Assembly: GCA_018711985.1 (NCBI GenBank)
Contig: DVHS01000119.1
Coordinates: 1 to 10,230, forward strand
Length of the DNA: 10,230 nt
From: Egerieenecus merdigallinarum
Lineage (GTDB): Bacteria > Bacillota > Clostridia > Christensenellales > Aristaeellaceae
Direction: 5' to 3'
In this document: piece after piece, positions 1 to 6,876 of the stretch
Layout: each line of letters begins with the position of its first letter
Numbering within the stretch: position 1 is the stretch's first letter
Translations under genes and position numbers: made by a program
Notes under the pieces: model-generated
Told to the model about the DNA's origin: nothing
The model's input: only the letters and a program-made list of their open reading frames with translations
Databases searched by the model: none

Positions 1-706
1 CCTCCGTGCGCTGCAAAACTCCTTGGCCTTTAACTTCCTGGACCTGCTGGTGGGCTTCCCGGTGCCCATTGCGCTGGCGATTATGCTCAACGAGCTGCGG
101 TTCAACCGCTTTAAGCGCGTGTCGCAGACCATCCTCTATCTGCCCCACTTCCTCTCCTGGGTTATCATCGCCTCCGTGGCGCTGACGCTGTTCAAGCCGG
201 AGACGGGCCTGATTAACACCCTGATGATGCAGGCCGGATGGATAGACCAGGGCATCCCCTTCCTGACGGAAAAGTGGCACTGGGCGGTGACCTACCTGCT
301 CATTGGCGTGTGGCAGAATATGGGCTGGGGCACCATCATCTATCTGGCGGCCATCACAGGCATTGACGCGGAACTGTACGAGGCGGCCACCATCGATGGC
401 GCGGGCCGCTGGCGCAAGATCTGGAACGTAACCCTGCCCTGTATCCGCGGCACCATGGTGACGCTGCTGATTATGAACCTGGGCCGTGTGATGGGCTCCA
501 ACTTCGAGCGCATCAACGCCTTTGGCAACGTGCAGGTGAAGGACTTCCAGTATCAGCTGGCCATCTACATCTATGAAAAGGGACTTTCCGGCGGCAACTA
601 CAGCCGCGCTACGGCGGTGGGTCTGTTCCAGAGCCTGGTAGGTCTGCTGTTGGTCATCGCCTCGGACCGCTTCGCCAAGCGCTTGGGCGAGGACGGCCTG
701 CTGTAA
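1..706 (+). CDS. ABC transporter permease, LplB/YteP type (5' end missing)
   Basis: This is an inner-membrane permease subunit of a carbohydrate ABC importer (binding-protein-dependent transport permease superfamily, LplB/YteP/UgpA-like). The reading frame is open from position 2, so the true start lies upstream of the window. The TTG at 23 is internal, since the upstream codons (Leu-Arg-Ala-Leu-Gln-Asn-Ser) continue a permease-like sequence. The visible part starts around the second membrane segment (GFPVPIALAIMLNEL), followed by further hydrophobic segments. The EAA loop that docks the ATPase begins at position 380 (EAATIDGAGRWRKIW, then TLP). About 235 residues are visible; full-length relatives are roughly 290-320. 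The stop codon TAA (704-706) merges into the ribosome binding site of the next permease, indicating co-transcription. The family call is secure; the substrate cannot be read from this subunit. Confidence 0.93.
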   Translation, partial: LRALQNSLAFNFLDLLVGFPVPIALAIMLNELRFNRFKRVSQTILYLPHFLSWVIIASVALTLFKPETGLINTLMMQAGWIDQGIPFLTEKWHWAVTYLLIGVWQNMGWGTIIYLAAITGIDAELYEAATIDGAGRWRKIWNVTLPCIRGTMVTLLIMNLGRVMGSNFERINAFGNVQVKDFQYQLAIYIYEKGLSGGNYSRATAVGLFQSLVGLLLVIASDRFAKRLGEDGLL

Positions 707-722
707 GGAGGGAGGAAAGCAT

Positions 723-1637
723 ATGACAGCCATACATCCCCAGGCAAACAAGAAAGCCTCCATCTTCCGGGGCGTGAACCGGGTCCGGATCAGTGACTTT
801 GTGATTGCGTTCATCATTCTGCTGCTGTCCCTGACGTGTATTCTGCCCTTCATCCACGTGGCAGCCAAGAGCCTTTCTTCCAACACGGCGGTGCTGTCCA
901 AGAGCGTGTACCTGTGGCCCAAGGAGCTGACCCTGGATGCCTATCAGGCCATCTTCGCGGATGGACAGCTTACCTACTCCCTGGGCTACACCATTGTGGT
1001 GACGGTGCTGTTCACGGCCATTGGTATGGTGGTGACCACCTTTGCGGCTTATCCCCTGGCCATCAGCGGGCTCAAGGGCAAGCCGGTGTTCGCCTTCATC
1101 CTGATGTTCACCATGTATTTCAGCGCCGGCCTAATTCCTGAATATCTGCTGATGAAGGACCTGGGCCTGCTCAATACCATGTGGGTGCTGGTGCTGCCCC
1201 TCTCCTTCTCCCCGTACAACATGCTGATTATGCGCAGCTTCCTGCGGGCGACTATCCCTGATTCACTTTACGAGGCCGCGAACCTGGACGGGGCCACCTA
1301 CATGCAGATTTTGACCAAGATCGTGCTGCCCCTTTCGAAGTCCATCATTGCAACGCTTTCCCTGTTTTACGCCGTTGGCCGCTGGAATGCCTACGCGGAC
1401 GCCCAGTACTACATTACCACCAAGCGGCTTCAGCCTTTGCAGTACCTGCTTTCCAACATGGTGCTCAATTCCGGCACCGACGCCGTCAGCCTCTCCGAGG
1501 CGGCCGCGCAGACCTCCACGCCTGAGGTGCTGCAGGCTGCGGCCATCATGTTTGCTACCCTGCCCATTATCATGGTGTACCCCTTTGTACAAAAGTACTT
1601 CGTCAAGGGCGTCATGGTGGGCGCGGTGAAGGGCTAA
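723..1637 (+). CDS. ABC transporter permease, YtcP/LplC type
   Basis: This is the second permease of the same importer, 304 aa, a normal full length for the YtcP/LplC (CUT1-like) family. The ATG at 723 follows a strong purine-rich ribosome binding site (AAGGAGGGAGG, 705-715) that overlaps the stop of the preceding permease, which fixes the start. The N-terminal cytoplasmic tail (about residues 1-24) is followed by membrane segments at about 25-47, 85-111, 122-142, 150-172, 205-222 and 270-290. The EAA motif that contacts the ATPase is EAANLDG at residues 184-190, with the conserved LP at 202-203. It would form a heterodimer with the upstream permease. No ATP-binding subunit is visible, as is usual for this family, which often borrows a shared MsmX-type ATPase encoded elsewhere (family knowledge). 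Confidence 0.95.
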   Translation: MTAIHPQANKKASIFRGVNRVRISDFVIAFIILLLSLTCILPFIHVAAKSLSSNTAVLSKSVYLWPKELTLDAYQAIFADGQLTYSLGYTIVVTVLFTAIGMVVTTFAAYPLAISGLKGKPVFAFILMFTMYFSAGLIPEYLLMKDLGLLNTMWVLVLPLSFSPYNMLIMRSFLRATIPDSLYEAANLDGATYMQILTKIVLPLSKSIIATLSLFYAVGRWNAYADAQYYITTKRLQPLQYLLSNMVLNSGTDAVSLSEAAAQTSTPEVLQAAAIMFATLPIIMVYPFVQKYFVKGVMVGAVKG

Positions 1638-1656
1638 CCCTCTTCCAAGCGGTGGA

Positions 1657-1677
1657 AATGGCGGCTACGCCGCCGTT
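1657..1677 (+). other. Intercistronic hairpin upstream of the binding-protein gene
   Basis: A perfect GGCGGC-TAC-GCCGCC stem (1660-1674) is extended by a G-T wobble and two A-T pairs (1657-1677). It sits in the 79-nt gap between the second permease and the solute-binding protein. No T-tract follows, so it is not a standard terminator. In importer operons such hairpins often act as mRNA processing or stability points that raise binding-protein expression relative to the permeases; that role is inferred here. Confidence 0.45.
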
Positions 1678-1716
1678 GGATAAAGACCACAAAATCTATT
1701 GTAAGGAGGAAACAAC

Positions 1717-3375
1717 ATGAAACGCATTCTTTCTCTGGTGCTGGCGATGATGCTGGCCCTGGGTATGCTGTCCTTCGCTGTGGCGGAGAGCGAAGTACCC
1801 ACGGTAGACCCCACCCTGCCCGAAAACTGGGAGCCCTTTGCGGAGCGCGTGACCATCACCGTTCCTGTGTATGACCGCTCCAAGGAAGGCTATCCCGCTG
1901 TGGACGACAACTACTGGACCCGGTGGATTCAGTCCCAGTTCGGCGACAAGTGGAACATCGAAGTGAAGTACGTGGCCATCCCCCGCAATGACGTGATGAC
2001 CAAGTACAACCTGCTCATCGCCGCTGAGGATACCCCTACCATCATGATGGAGTACGACTATCCCAAGGTGGCTCAGTGGGCCAACGACGGCGCCATGCAG
2101 CCCATTGATCTGGAAGCCTTCAAGGCGGTTGCCCCCACCTTCTATCAGGCCATGGTGGACAACAACCAGCTGGGCTACACCAAGATCAACGGTGAGGATT
2201 ACTTCGTGCTGACCGAGCGTCCTTACTACAACACCACCTACACCTACGCTACCTTCGTGCGTATGGACTGGCTGCGCCAGGTGGGCTACGATCATGTTCC
2301 CGCCAACTACGCGGAGCAGGTGGATGCCATCAACAAGATCATCGAGGCCGGGCTGACCGATCAGGCGCCCCTGGGCTTGGGCCTGCCGGCCAGCGCTTAT
2401 GTGCCGAACTTTGCCTTCCGCGATATTCCCGTGGACGAGGCGGAGTGGGCTATGCACTCTTCCCTGGGAACCGCCAGCCTGAGCTGGGAACCCACCAAGA
2501 AGTATCTGCAGCGCTACAACAACGAGTACAACATGGGCTGGTACTCCTCCGAGTTTGACCTAGAAAAAGACAGCCGCGGTTCCTCCGCCGATCAGATGCA
2601 GTCTGACTTCATCAACGGCAAGACCTATTCCTACGGTGGCTACATGTCCGCCAACGTGTCCTGGCTGACCTCCTTCTATGAGAACAACCCCGATGCTGAG
2701 CTGGCCATCCAGAGCAGCTACTGCGTGGTGGAGCCCGGCGTTGTGGAAGATGCGCAGCTACGCGCTGACAATCCCTTCGGCATGATCGTGGGCTTCAGCT
2801 CCTATGCCACCGAGGATCAGCTCAAGGCTGCCTGGATGCTCATGGAGTGGATGATCCAGCCCGATGTGCTCTTTGTGCTGGAGAACGGCGTGGAGGGCGT
2901 GACCTATACCATGGGTGAGGACGGCCTGCCCGTGGTGGATGGCGAATATCGCGGCGAGGAAATGCTCAACCACAACATGAACATCGACATGACCTGCCTG
3001 GTGCATGCCTCCAAGAAGATCGGCACTATTGAGCAGACCATCGCGGCCATCACGCCCCAGGGCCTGCCCCAGGATTTCTATCAGGCGCTGGTGGACAACT
3101 ACTACGAACTCAAGGAGATCGCTGACAAGGGCAACGCCTACTCTGACCCCGTGTTCGCGGTGGCCATCGAGTCGGAGAGCGAGTACAGCGCTTCCCTGCT
3201 GAGCCTGTATCAGGAAGACTTCAGCAAGCTGGTGAAGTGCGCTCCTGAAGAGTTCGACGCCCTCTATGAGCAGCTGAGCCAGGAGTACCTGGATGCCGGC
3301 TATCAGGAGATCATCGACGAGCGTCTGGAAGCCTATGAGGCCGGCCAGACCACCAAGCTCCCCGTACAGGAGTAA
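1717..3375 (+). CDS. Extracellular solute-binding protein of a carbohydrate ABC importer (YtcQ/LipO type)
   Basis: This 552-aa secreted binding protein captures the oligosaccharide and delivers it to the two upstream permeases. The ATG at 1717 follows a perfect AAGGAGG (1703-1709). Residues 1-23 form a signal peptide: Lys-Arg, then a Leu/Ala/Met-rich core, ending in AVA before ESEVPTVDP, a signal peptidase I type site. There is no lipobox cysteine, unlike most Gram-positive binding proteins, so lipid anchoring is not predicted. The mature protein is acidic and rich in Tyr and Trp, as is common in large sugar-binding proteins. Its length and its position next to LplB- and YtcP-type permeases match the large family 1 binding proteins of the YtcQ/LipO group. 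The gene ends just before a strong terminator, so the importer appears to be its own transcript. Ligand identity is inferred only from neighbours (an unsaturated uronyl hydrolase and GH112). Confidence 0.93.
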   Translation: MKRILSLVLAMMLALGMLSFAVAESEVPTVDPTLPENWEPFAERVTITVPVYDRSKEGYPAVDDNYWTRWIQSQFGDKWNIEVKYVAIPRNDVMTKYNLLIAAEDTPTIMMEYDYPKVAQWANDGAMQPIDLEAFKAVAPTFYQAMVDNNQLGYTKINGEDYFVLTERPYYNTTYTYATFVRMDWLRQVGYDHVPANYAEQVDAINKIIEAGLTDQAPLGLGLPASAYVPNFAFRDIPVDEAEWAMHSSLGTASLSWEPTKKYLQRYNNEYNMGWYSSEFDLEKDSRGSSADQMQSDFINGKTYSYGGYMSANVSWLTSFYENNPDAELAIQSSYCVVEPGVVEDAQLRADNPFGMIVGFSSYATEDQLKAAWMLMEWMIQPDVLFVLENGVEGVTYTMGEDGLPVVDGEYRGEEMLNHNMNIDMTCLVHASKKIGTIEQTIAAITPQGLPQDFYQALVDNYYELKEIADKGNAYSDPVFAVAIESESEYSASLLSLYQEDFSKLVKCAPEEFDALYEQLSQEYLDAGYQEIIDERLEAYEAGQTTKLPVQE

Positions 3376-3403
3376 GCATTCACACCGCCCCATGGGGACG
3401 GAT

Positions 3404-3435
3404 GGGGCAGGAGGGAATCCCTCCTGCCCCTTTTT
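3404..3435 (+). terminator. Intrinsic terminator after the importer operon
   Basis: The arms GGGGCAGGAGGG (3404-3415) and CCCTCCTGCCCC (3419-3430) form a perfect 12-bp stem with an AAT loop, immediately followed by TTTTT (3431-3435). It lies 28 nt past the binding-protein stop. This is as clear a Rho-independent terminator as sequence alone can show. It separates the importer from the downstream enzymes unless read-through occurs. Confidence 0.92.
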
Positions 3436-3469
3436 GCAAGAGAGCGACTGCGCCGGCCTGCGACCGGTT

Positions 3470-3511
3470 CGGGACGGCGGGGCACGCACTGCGACGTACC
3501 CCGCCGCCCCG
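3470..3511 (+). other. Long GC-rich hairpin in the leader of the GH88/105 gene
   Basis: Arms 3470-3482 (CGGGACGGCGGGG) and 3499-3511 (CCCCGCCGCCCCG) pair over 13 positions with a single A-C mismatch. The 16-nt loop can itself pair ACG with CGT. An A7 tract (3512-3518) follows instead of a T-tract, so this is not a + strand terminator. It lies between the importer terminator and the next ribosome binding site (AAGGAGG, 3547-3553). Possible roles are an mRNA 5' stabiliser, a processing site or an antitermination/attenuation element. The pairing is directly seen; the function is unknown. Confidence 0.45.
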
Positions 3512-3560
3512 AAAAAAACGCACTTTGCAATGTACGCAGCTGTGATAAGGAGGTTCTATT

Positions 3561-4610
3561 ATGGCGACGATTCAGTTTGACCGGGAAGAAGTGCTTCAGG
3601 CCATCGACGCGGTGGCACGCCAAACCATGAACATGGATATGCCCTGGGACTGGCCCTGCGGCGTGGCCTATTTCGGCCTGTGCGAGGCGGCCCGGGCCAC
3701 CGGCCGGGAGGAATACCTTCAGCTGATGAAGGAGCGGGTGGATGAGTATATGGAGCTGGGTCTGCCGGACTGGACGGTGAACACCTGCGCCATGGGACAC
3801 GCCATGCTCACCCTGCATCAGTGGACGGGAGACGAGCGCTACAAGGCCATCGCGGAGCAGAAGATCGACTACCTGCGCAACCGTGCCCTGCGCTTTGGGG
3901 ATCATGTGCTCCAGCATACCGTGTCCGCCAAGAACGACTTCCCCGAGCAGTGCTGGGCCGATACGCTGATGATGGCGGCATATTTCATGCTCCGGGCAGG
4001 TGTAGCCTGGAACGACCCCGCCCTGGTGGACGACGCGCTGAACCAGTACTACTGGCACATCGAGTACCTGCAGGATAAAAAGACTGGGCTGTGGTATCAC
4101 GGCTACAATAACATCACCAAGGACCATATGTCCGGCTTCTACTGGGGCCGGGCCAACGCCTGGGCGGCCTTCACCATGAGCAAGGTGAACCGCACCCTGC
4201 CCGAGTGCTACCTGTATCCCAAGTACATGGATGTGGCGGGCTCCCTCACCGAGCAGCTGGCGGCCCTGAAGCGGGTGCAGACGGAGAACGGCCTGTGGCG
4301 CACCCTGCTGGATGACCCGGAGAGCTACGAGGAAGTCTCCGCCTCCTGCGGTATCGCCGCGGCCATGACCATCCAGGGCAATCCTCTGTACATCAAGTAT
4401 GTGAACAAGGCCGTGCGCGGCGTGCTGGACAACATCACCCCCGAGGGACGGGTGCTGAACGTCAGCGGCGGCACCGCCGTGATGAAGGACCGGGAAGGCT
4501 ACCGGAACATCTCCCGGGCCTGGACCCAGGGCTGGGGCCAGGGCCTGGCGCTGGCCTTCCTGGCGGCGGTGCTGGAGCATGGCAGCGAACAGGTGGATGG
4601 CGCGCTGTAA
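3561..4610 (+). CDS. Glycoside hydrolase family 88/105, unsaturated rhamnogalacturonyl hydrolase (YteR-like)
   Basis: This 349-aa protein without a signal peptide is expected to act in the cytoplasm. The family hydrates the 4,5-double bond of the unsaturated uronic acid that polysaccharide lyases leave at the non-reducing end, which releases the uronate. The sequence shows the (alpha/alpha)6-barrel pattern: repeated helices with WPCGVAYFGL (residues 31-40), CWADTLMMAAYF (131-142, with D134 matching the catalytic Asp of YteR), LWYHGY (177-182), FYWGRANAWAAF (193-204), GLWRTLLDD (244-252) and the C-terminal WTQGWGQGLAL signature (321-331). Length is typical for GH105. The ATG at 3561 follows AAGGAGG. 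It comes after an importer of YteP/YtcP/YtcQ type, the same company YteR keeps in B. subtilis, which favours a rhamnogalacturonan I disaccharide as substrate. A glucuronyl (GH88) or other unsaturated uronyl substrate remains possible. No clear promoter was found directly upstream. Confidence 0.92.
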   Translation: MATIQFDREEVLQAIDAVARQTMNMDMPWDWPCGVAYFGLCEAARATGREEYLQLMKERVDEYMELGLPDWTVNTCAMGHAMLTLHQWTGDERYKAIAEQKIDYLRNRALRFGDHVLQHTVSAKNDFPEQCWADTLMMAAYFMLRAGVAWNDPALVDDALNQYYWHIEYLQDKKTGLWYHGYNNITKDHMSGFYWGRANAWAAFTMSKVNRTLPECYLYPKYMDVAGSLTEQLAALKRVQTENGLWRTLLDDPESYEEVSASCGIAAAMTIQGNPLYIKYVNKAVRGVLDNITPEGRVLNVSGGTAVMKDREGYRNISRAWTQGWGQGLALAFLAAVLEHGSEQVDGAL

Positions 4611-4634
4611 CGCATAGAAAGGAAAGAACAAGCG

Positions 4635-6785
4635 ATGCAAGACAAGTATGCCCTGGGAGACTTCACCCTGCCCGGGGAAGCCGGTTATGAGGAGCTTACC
4701 CTGCGCCTGGCGCGCCGCTGGGGCGCGGACGTTATCCGCGACAGCGACGGCACCAGGCTCTCCCCGGAGATTGTGGAAGCGGGCTACAAGATTTATTCCA
4801 CCATTTGCATTATCCGCCAGCACAACGCCTTTGCCCAGGCGCATCCGGATGCCCAGCAGCAGACCTTCCTGGGCTCCCGGCCGGTGGTGGCCGCGGAGGA
4901 AACCGTGGAGATTCCGCTGCTGGCGGGGTACTTTACGGAGCAGTTTGTCCTGAACGAAACCCCCGAGGCCTTGGCGCTGATGCAGGTGTGGGACCGCACC
5001 GCCAACGTGGAGGTGCCGCGGGAGAACTGGCGCTATGCCCAGGGCAGCGTAAAGGTGACGGGCTGCGTTCCCGGCCGGAGCTATACCGCCAACTTCCTGT
5101 GCTACCGGGTATGGGAAGAAATCAACATGTACAACCATACCACCAACAACTGGCAGAGCGAGCATCTGCGCCAGCTGGACCCCCGCCATCCCGAGGCCTG
5201 GGCCTATTTGCAGGATTGGCTGGAGCGCTGGTGCGTGGAGAATCCCGATACCAACGTGGTGCGCCTGACCTCCCTGTTCTATAATTTCGTGTGGATCTGG
5301 GGCGAGGATGTGCGCCGGCGGAATTTCTTCACCGACTGGGCCAGCTATGACTTCACCGTAAGCCCCGCGGCCCTTGCCGCCTTTGAAAAGCAATACGGCT
5401 ATGCCCTGACCGCCGAGGACTTTGTCAACCAGGGCAAGCATCAGGTTACCCACATGCCCCCCACGAAGGCCAAGCGGGATTACATGGACTTCATCCAGGC
5501 CTTCGTGGCGGAAAAGGCCCGGGCGCTGGTGGAAATCATCCACCGCTATGGCAAGCAGGCCTATGTGTTCTACGACGACAGCTGGGTGGGCATGGAGCCC
5601 TACGGGGAGCGCTTCCGGTCCATCGGCTTTGACGGGCTGATCAAGTGCGTGTTCTCGGGCTTTGAGTGCCGGCTGTGCGCCGGAGCGCAGGTACCCGTCC
5701 ATGAGCTGCGCTTCCATCCCTACCTGTTCCCGGTGGGCCTGGGCGGCCTGCCCACCTTCGCCCCCGGCGGCGACCCGGCCCGGGACGCCCTGAGCTATTG
5801 GAAGCATGTGCGCCGGGCGCTGCTTCGCCAGAGCGTGGACCGCATCGGCCTGGGCGGCTACCTGCACCTGACCCAGGGCTATCCCGGCTTTGTGGACACC
5901 ATCGAAAACATGGCCCGGGAATTCCGTCGCATCAAGGAGCTGCACGCCCATGGCGGTCCGCTGTGCCTGCCCTGCAAGGTGGCGGTGGCGCACACCTGGG
6001 GCAAGCTGCGCAGCTGGACCCTCTCCGGCCACTTCCACGAGACGGACAAGCACCCCCTGATTCATATCAACGAAGCACTGTCCGGCCTGCCGGTAGAGGT
6101 ACGCTTCCTGAGCTTTGAAGAGGTGGAGCAGGGCGCCCTGGCGGATGTGGACGTGCTCATCAACGCCGGTTGGGCAGGAGACGCCTGGAGCGGTGGGGAC
6201 GCCTGGAAGTCTCCGCGTCTGGTGGAAGCGGTCACCCGCTTTGTGGCGGAGGGCGGCATGTTCATCGGCGTGGGCGAACCTTCGGCCACCGAGGGATACG
6301 ACAGCTTCTTCCGCATGGCCCCGGCGCTGGGCGTGGACAAGGATACCGGCGCGCGGGTGTGCCACGGCCGCTGGGCCTGCGAAGCGGTTTCCGGCCCCGT
6401 GACGGTCTATCCCGACGCCCTGGGCGACGATCCCCGCCTGATGCTCACCGACGGCGCGGCGCAGGTGCTCTGCGAGAAGGGCGGCGCGCCGCAGATGACC
6501 CTGCATGCCCTGGGCAAGGGCCTGGGCGTCTACCTGAGCAATTTCCGGGTCAATCCCCGCAGCACGCGAATGCTGCTGGAGCTGCTGCTGCTTCGCTGCC
6601 CCCATGCGGCCCGGCAGCTGTACCTTTCCGATACCCCCTGGGTGGAAACCGCCTACTTCCCGGCGGACCGGATGCTGGTGGCGGCGAACCAGGCCGATGA
6701 AACGGTGACCACACTCCTGCATGGGGAACAGGGCGACATTTCCCTGACCCTGGCGCCCATGGAGACCCGCATGCTGCCCCTGTGA
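4635..6785 (+). CDS. GH112 phosphorylase: 1,3-beta-galactosyl-N-acetylhexosamine (galacto-/lacto-N-biose) or 1,4-beta-galactosyl-L-rhamnose phosphorylase
   Basis: This 716-aa cytoplasmic enzyme reversibly cleaves a beta-galactoside disaccharide with phosphate, giving alpha-galactose 1-phosphate. It resembles the Bifidobacterium lacto-N-biose phosphorylase (LnpA/GnpA, about 750 aa) along its whole length. Shared blocks include FTLP near the N-terminus, WGADVIRDSDGT (29-40), EINMYNHTTNNW (162-173), TVSPAALAAFEKQYGY (241-256), YDDSWVGMEPYG (313-324), RIGLGGYL (403-410) and GMFIGVGEPSA (541-551). D315 in the DDSWVG block aligns with the catalytic acid D313 of the bifidobacterial enzyme. Barrel, central and beta-rich C-terminal parts are all present; it is about 35 residues shorter, mostly after residue 570. 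The start at 4635 has an AAAGGA site 11 nt upstream and lies 24 nt after the GH105 stop, so the two are co-transcribed. Automatic annotation would give galacto-N-biose phosphorylase. The GH105 neighbour makes galactosyl-rhamnose an equally serious candidate substrate. Confidence 0.93.
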   Translation: MQDKYALGDFTLPGEAGYEELTLRLARRWGADVIRDSDGTRLSPEIVEAGYKIYSTICIIRQHNAFAQAHPDAQQQTFLGSRPVVAAEETVEIPLLAGYFTEQFVLNETPEALALMQVWDRTANVEVPRENWRYAQGSVKVTGCVPGRSYTANFLCYRVWEEINMYNHTTNNWQSEHLRQLDPRHPEAWAYLQDWLERWCVENPDTNVVRLTSLFYNFVWIWGEDVRRRNFFTDWASYDFTVSPAALAAFEKQYGYALTAEDFVNQGKHQVTHMPPTKAKRDYMDFIQAFVAEKARALVEIIHRYGKQAYVFYDDSWVGMEPYGERFRSIGFDGLIKCVFSGFECRLCAGAQVPVHELRFHPYLFPVGLGGLPTFAPGGDPARDALSYWKHVRRALLRQSVDRIGLGGYLHLTQGYPGFVDTIENMAREFRRIKELHAHGGPLCLPCKVAVAHTWGKLRSWTLSGHFHETDKHPLIHINEALSGLPVEVRFLSFEEVEQGALADVDVLINAGWAGDAWSGGDAWKSPRLVEAVTRFVAEGGMFIGVGEPSATEGYDSFFRMAPALGVDKDTGARVCHGRWACEAVSGPVTVYPDALGDDPRLMLTDGAAQVLCEKGGAPQMTLHALGKGLGVYLSNFRVNPRSTRMLLELLLLRCPHAARQLYLSDTPWVETAYFPADRMLVAANQADETVTTLLHGEQGDISLTLAPMETRMLPL

Positions 6786-6801
6786 AGTCCATAAAACCCT
6801 G

Positions 6802-6835
6802 TACGCCATGGAGGAAACAACACCCCCATGGCGTA
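6802..6835 (+). repeat. Perfect 10-bp inverted repeat before the kinase gene (terminator-like hairpin or operator)
   Basis: TACGCCATGG (6802-6811) and CCATGGCGTA (6826-6835) are exact reverse complements separated by 14 nt. The second arm is followed by TTTCTAT, a weak T-tract, so the structure could partly terminate transcription from the GH112 gene. It also overlaps the -35 zone of the TATAAT box at 6840 and could be a regulator binding site. Sequence cannot decide between these roles. Confidence 0.55.
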
Positions 6836-6839
6836 TTTC

Positions 6840-6845
6840 TATAAT
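6840..6845 (+). promoter_or_regulatory. Candidate -10 box (TATAAT) for the kinase/GH13_18 pair
   Basis: An exact consensus TATAAT stands out in this GC-rich sequence, 31 nt upstream of the kinase ATG (6877). Transcription would begin near 6852 and leave a short leader containing the AAAGGA ribosome binding site (6859-6864). The -35 region is poor (ACAACA at 6817-6822 with a 17-nt spacer matches three of six consensus bases), so activator help or weak activity is likely. Confidence 0.45.
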
Positions 6846-6876
6846 GCATTCTGTACAGAAAGGAAGCGGATATACC

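Noticed and set aside
23..25. TTG as the start of the first permease
   Set aside because: No ribosome binding site, and the frame stays open with permease-like sequence to the window edge; the gene is truncated, not short.
3470..3518. Second hairpin as a terminator for either strand
   Set aside because: On the + strand it is followed by A7, not T; on the minus strand the T7 would precede the stem rather than follow it.
3512..3560. Promoter with a GATAAG -10 just before the GH105 gene
   Set aside because: The transcription start would fall in or after the ribosome binding site, and the nearest -35-like TTGCAA is only 13 nt away.
6808..6876. Upstream ATG (6808) as the kinase start
   Set aside because: It lies within the inverted repeat and upstream of the TATAAT box without a ribosome binding site; the extra 23 residues look non-coding. 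ATG 6877 has AAAGGA at good spacing.
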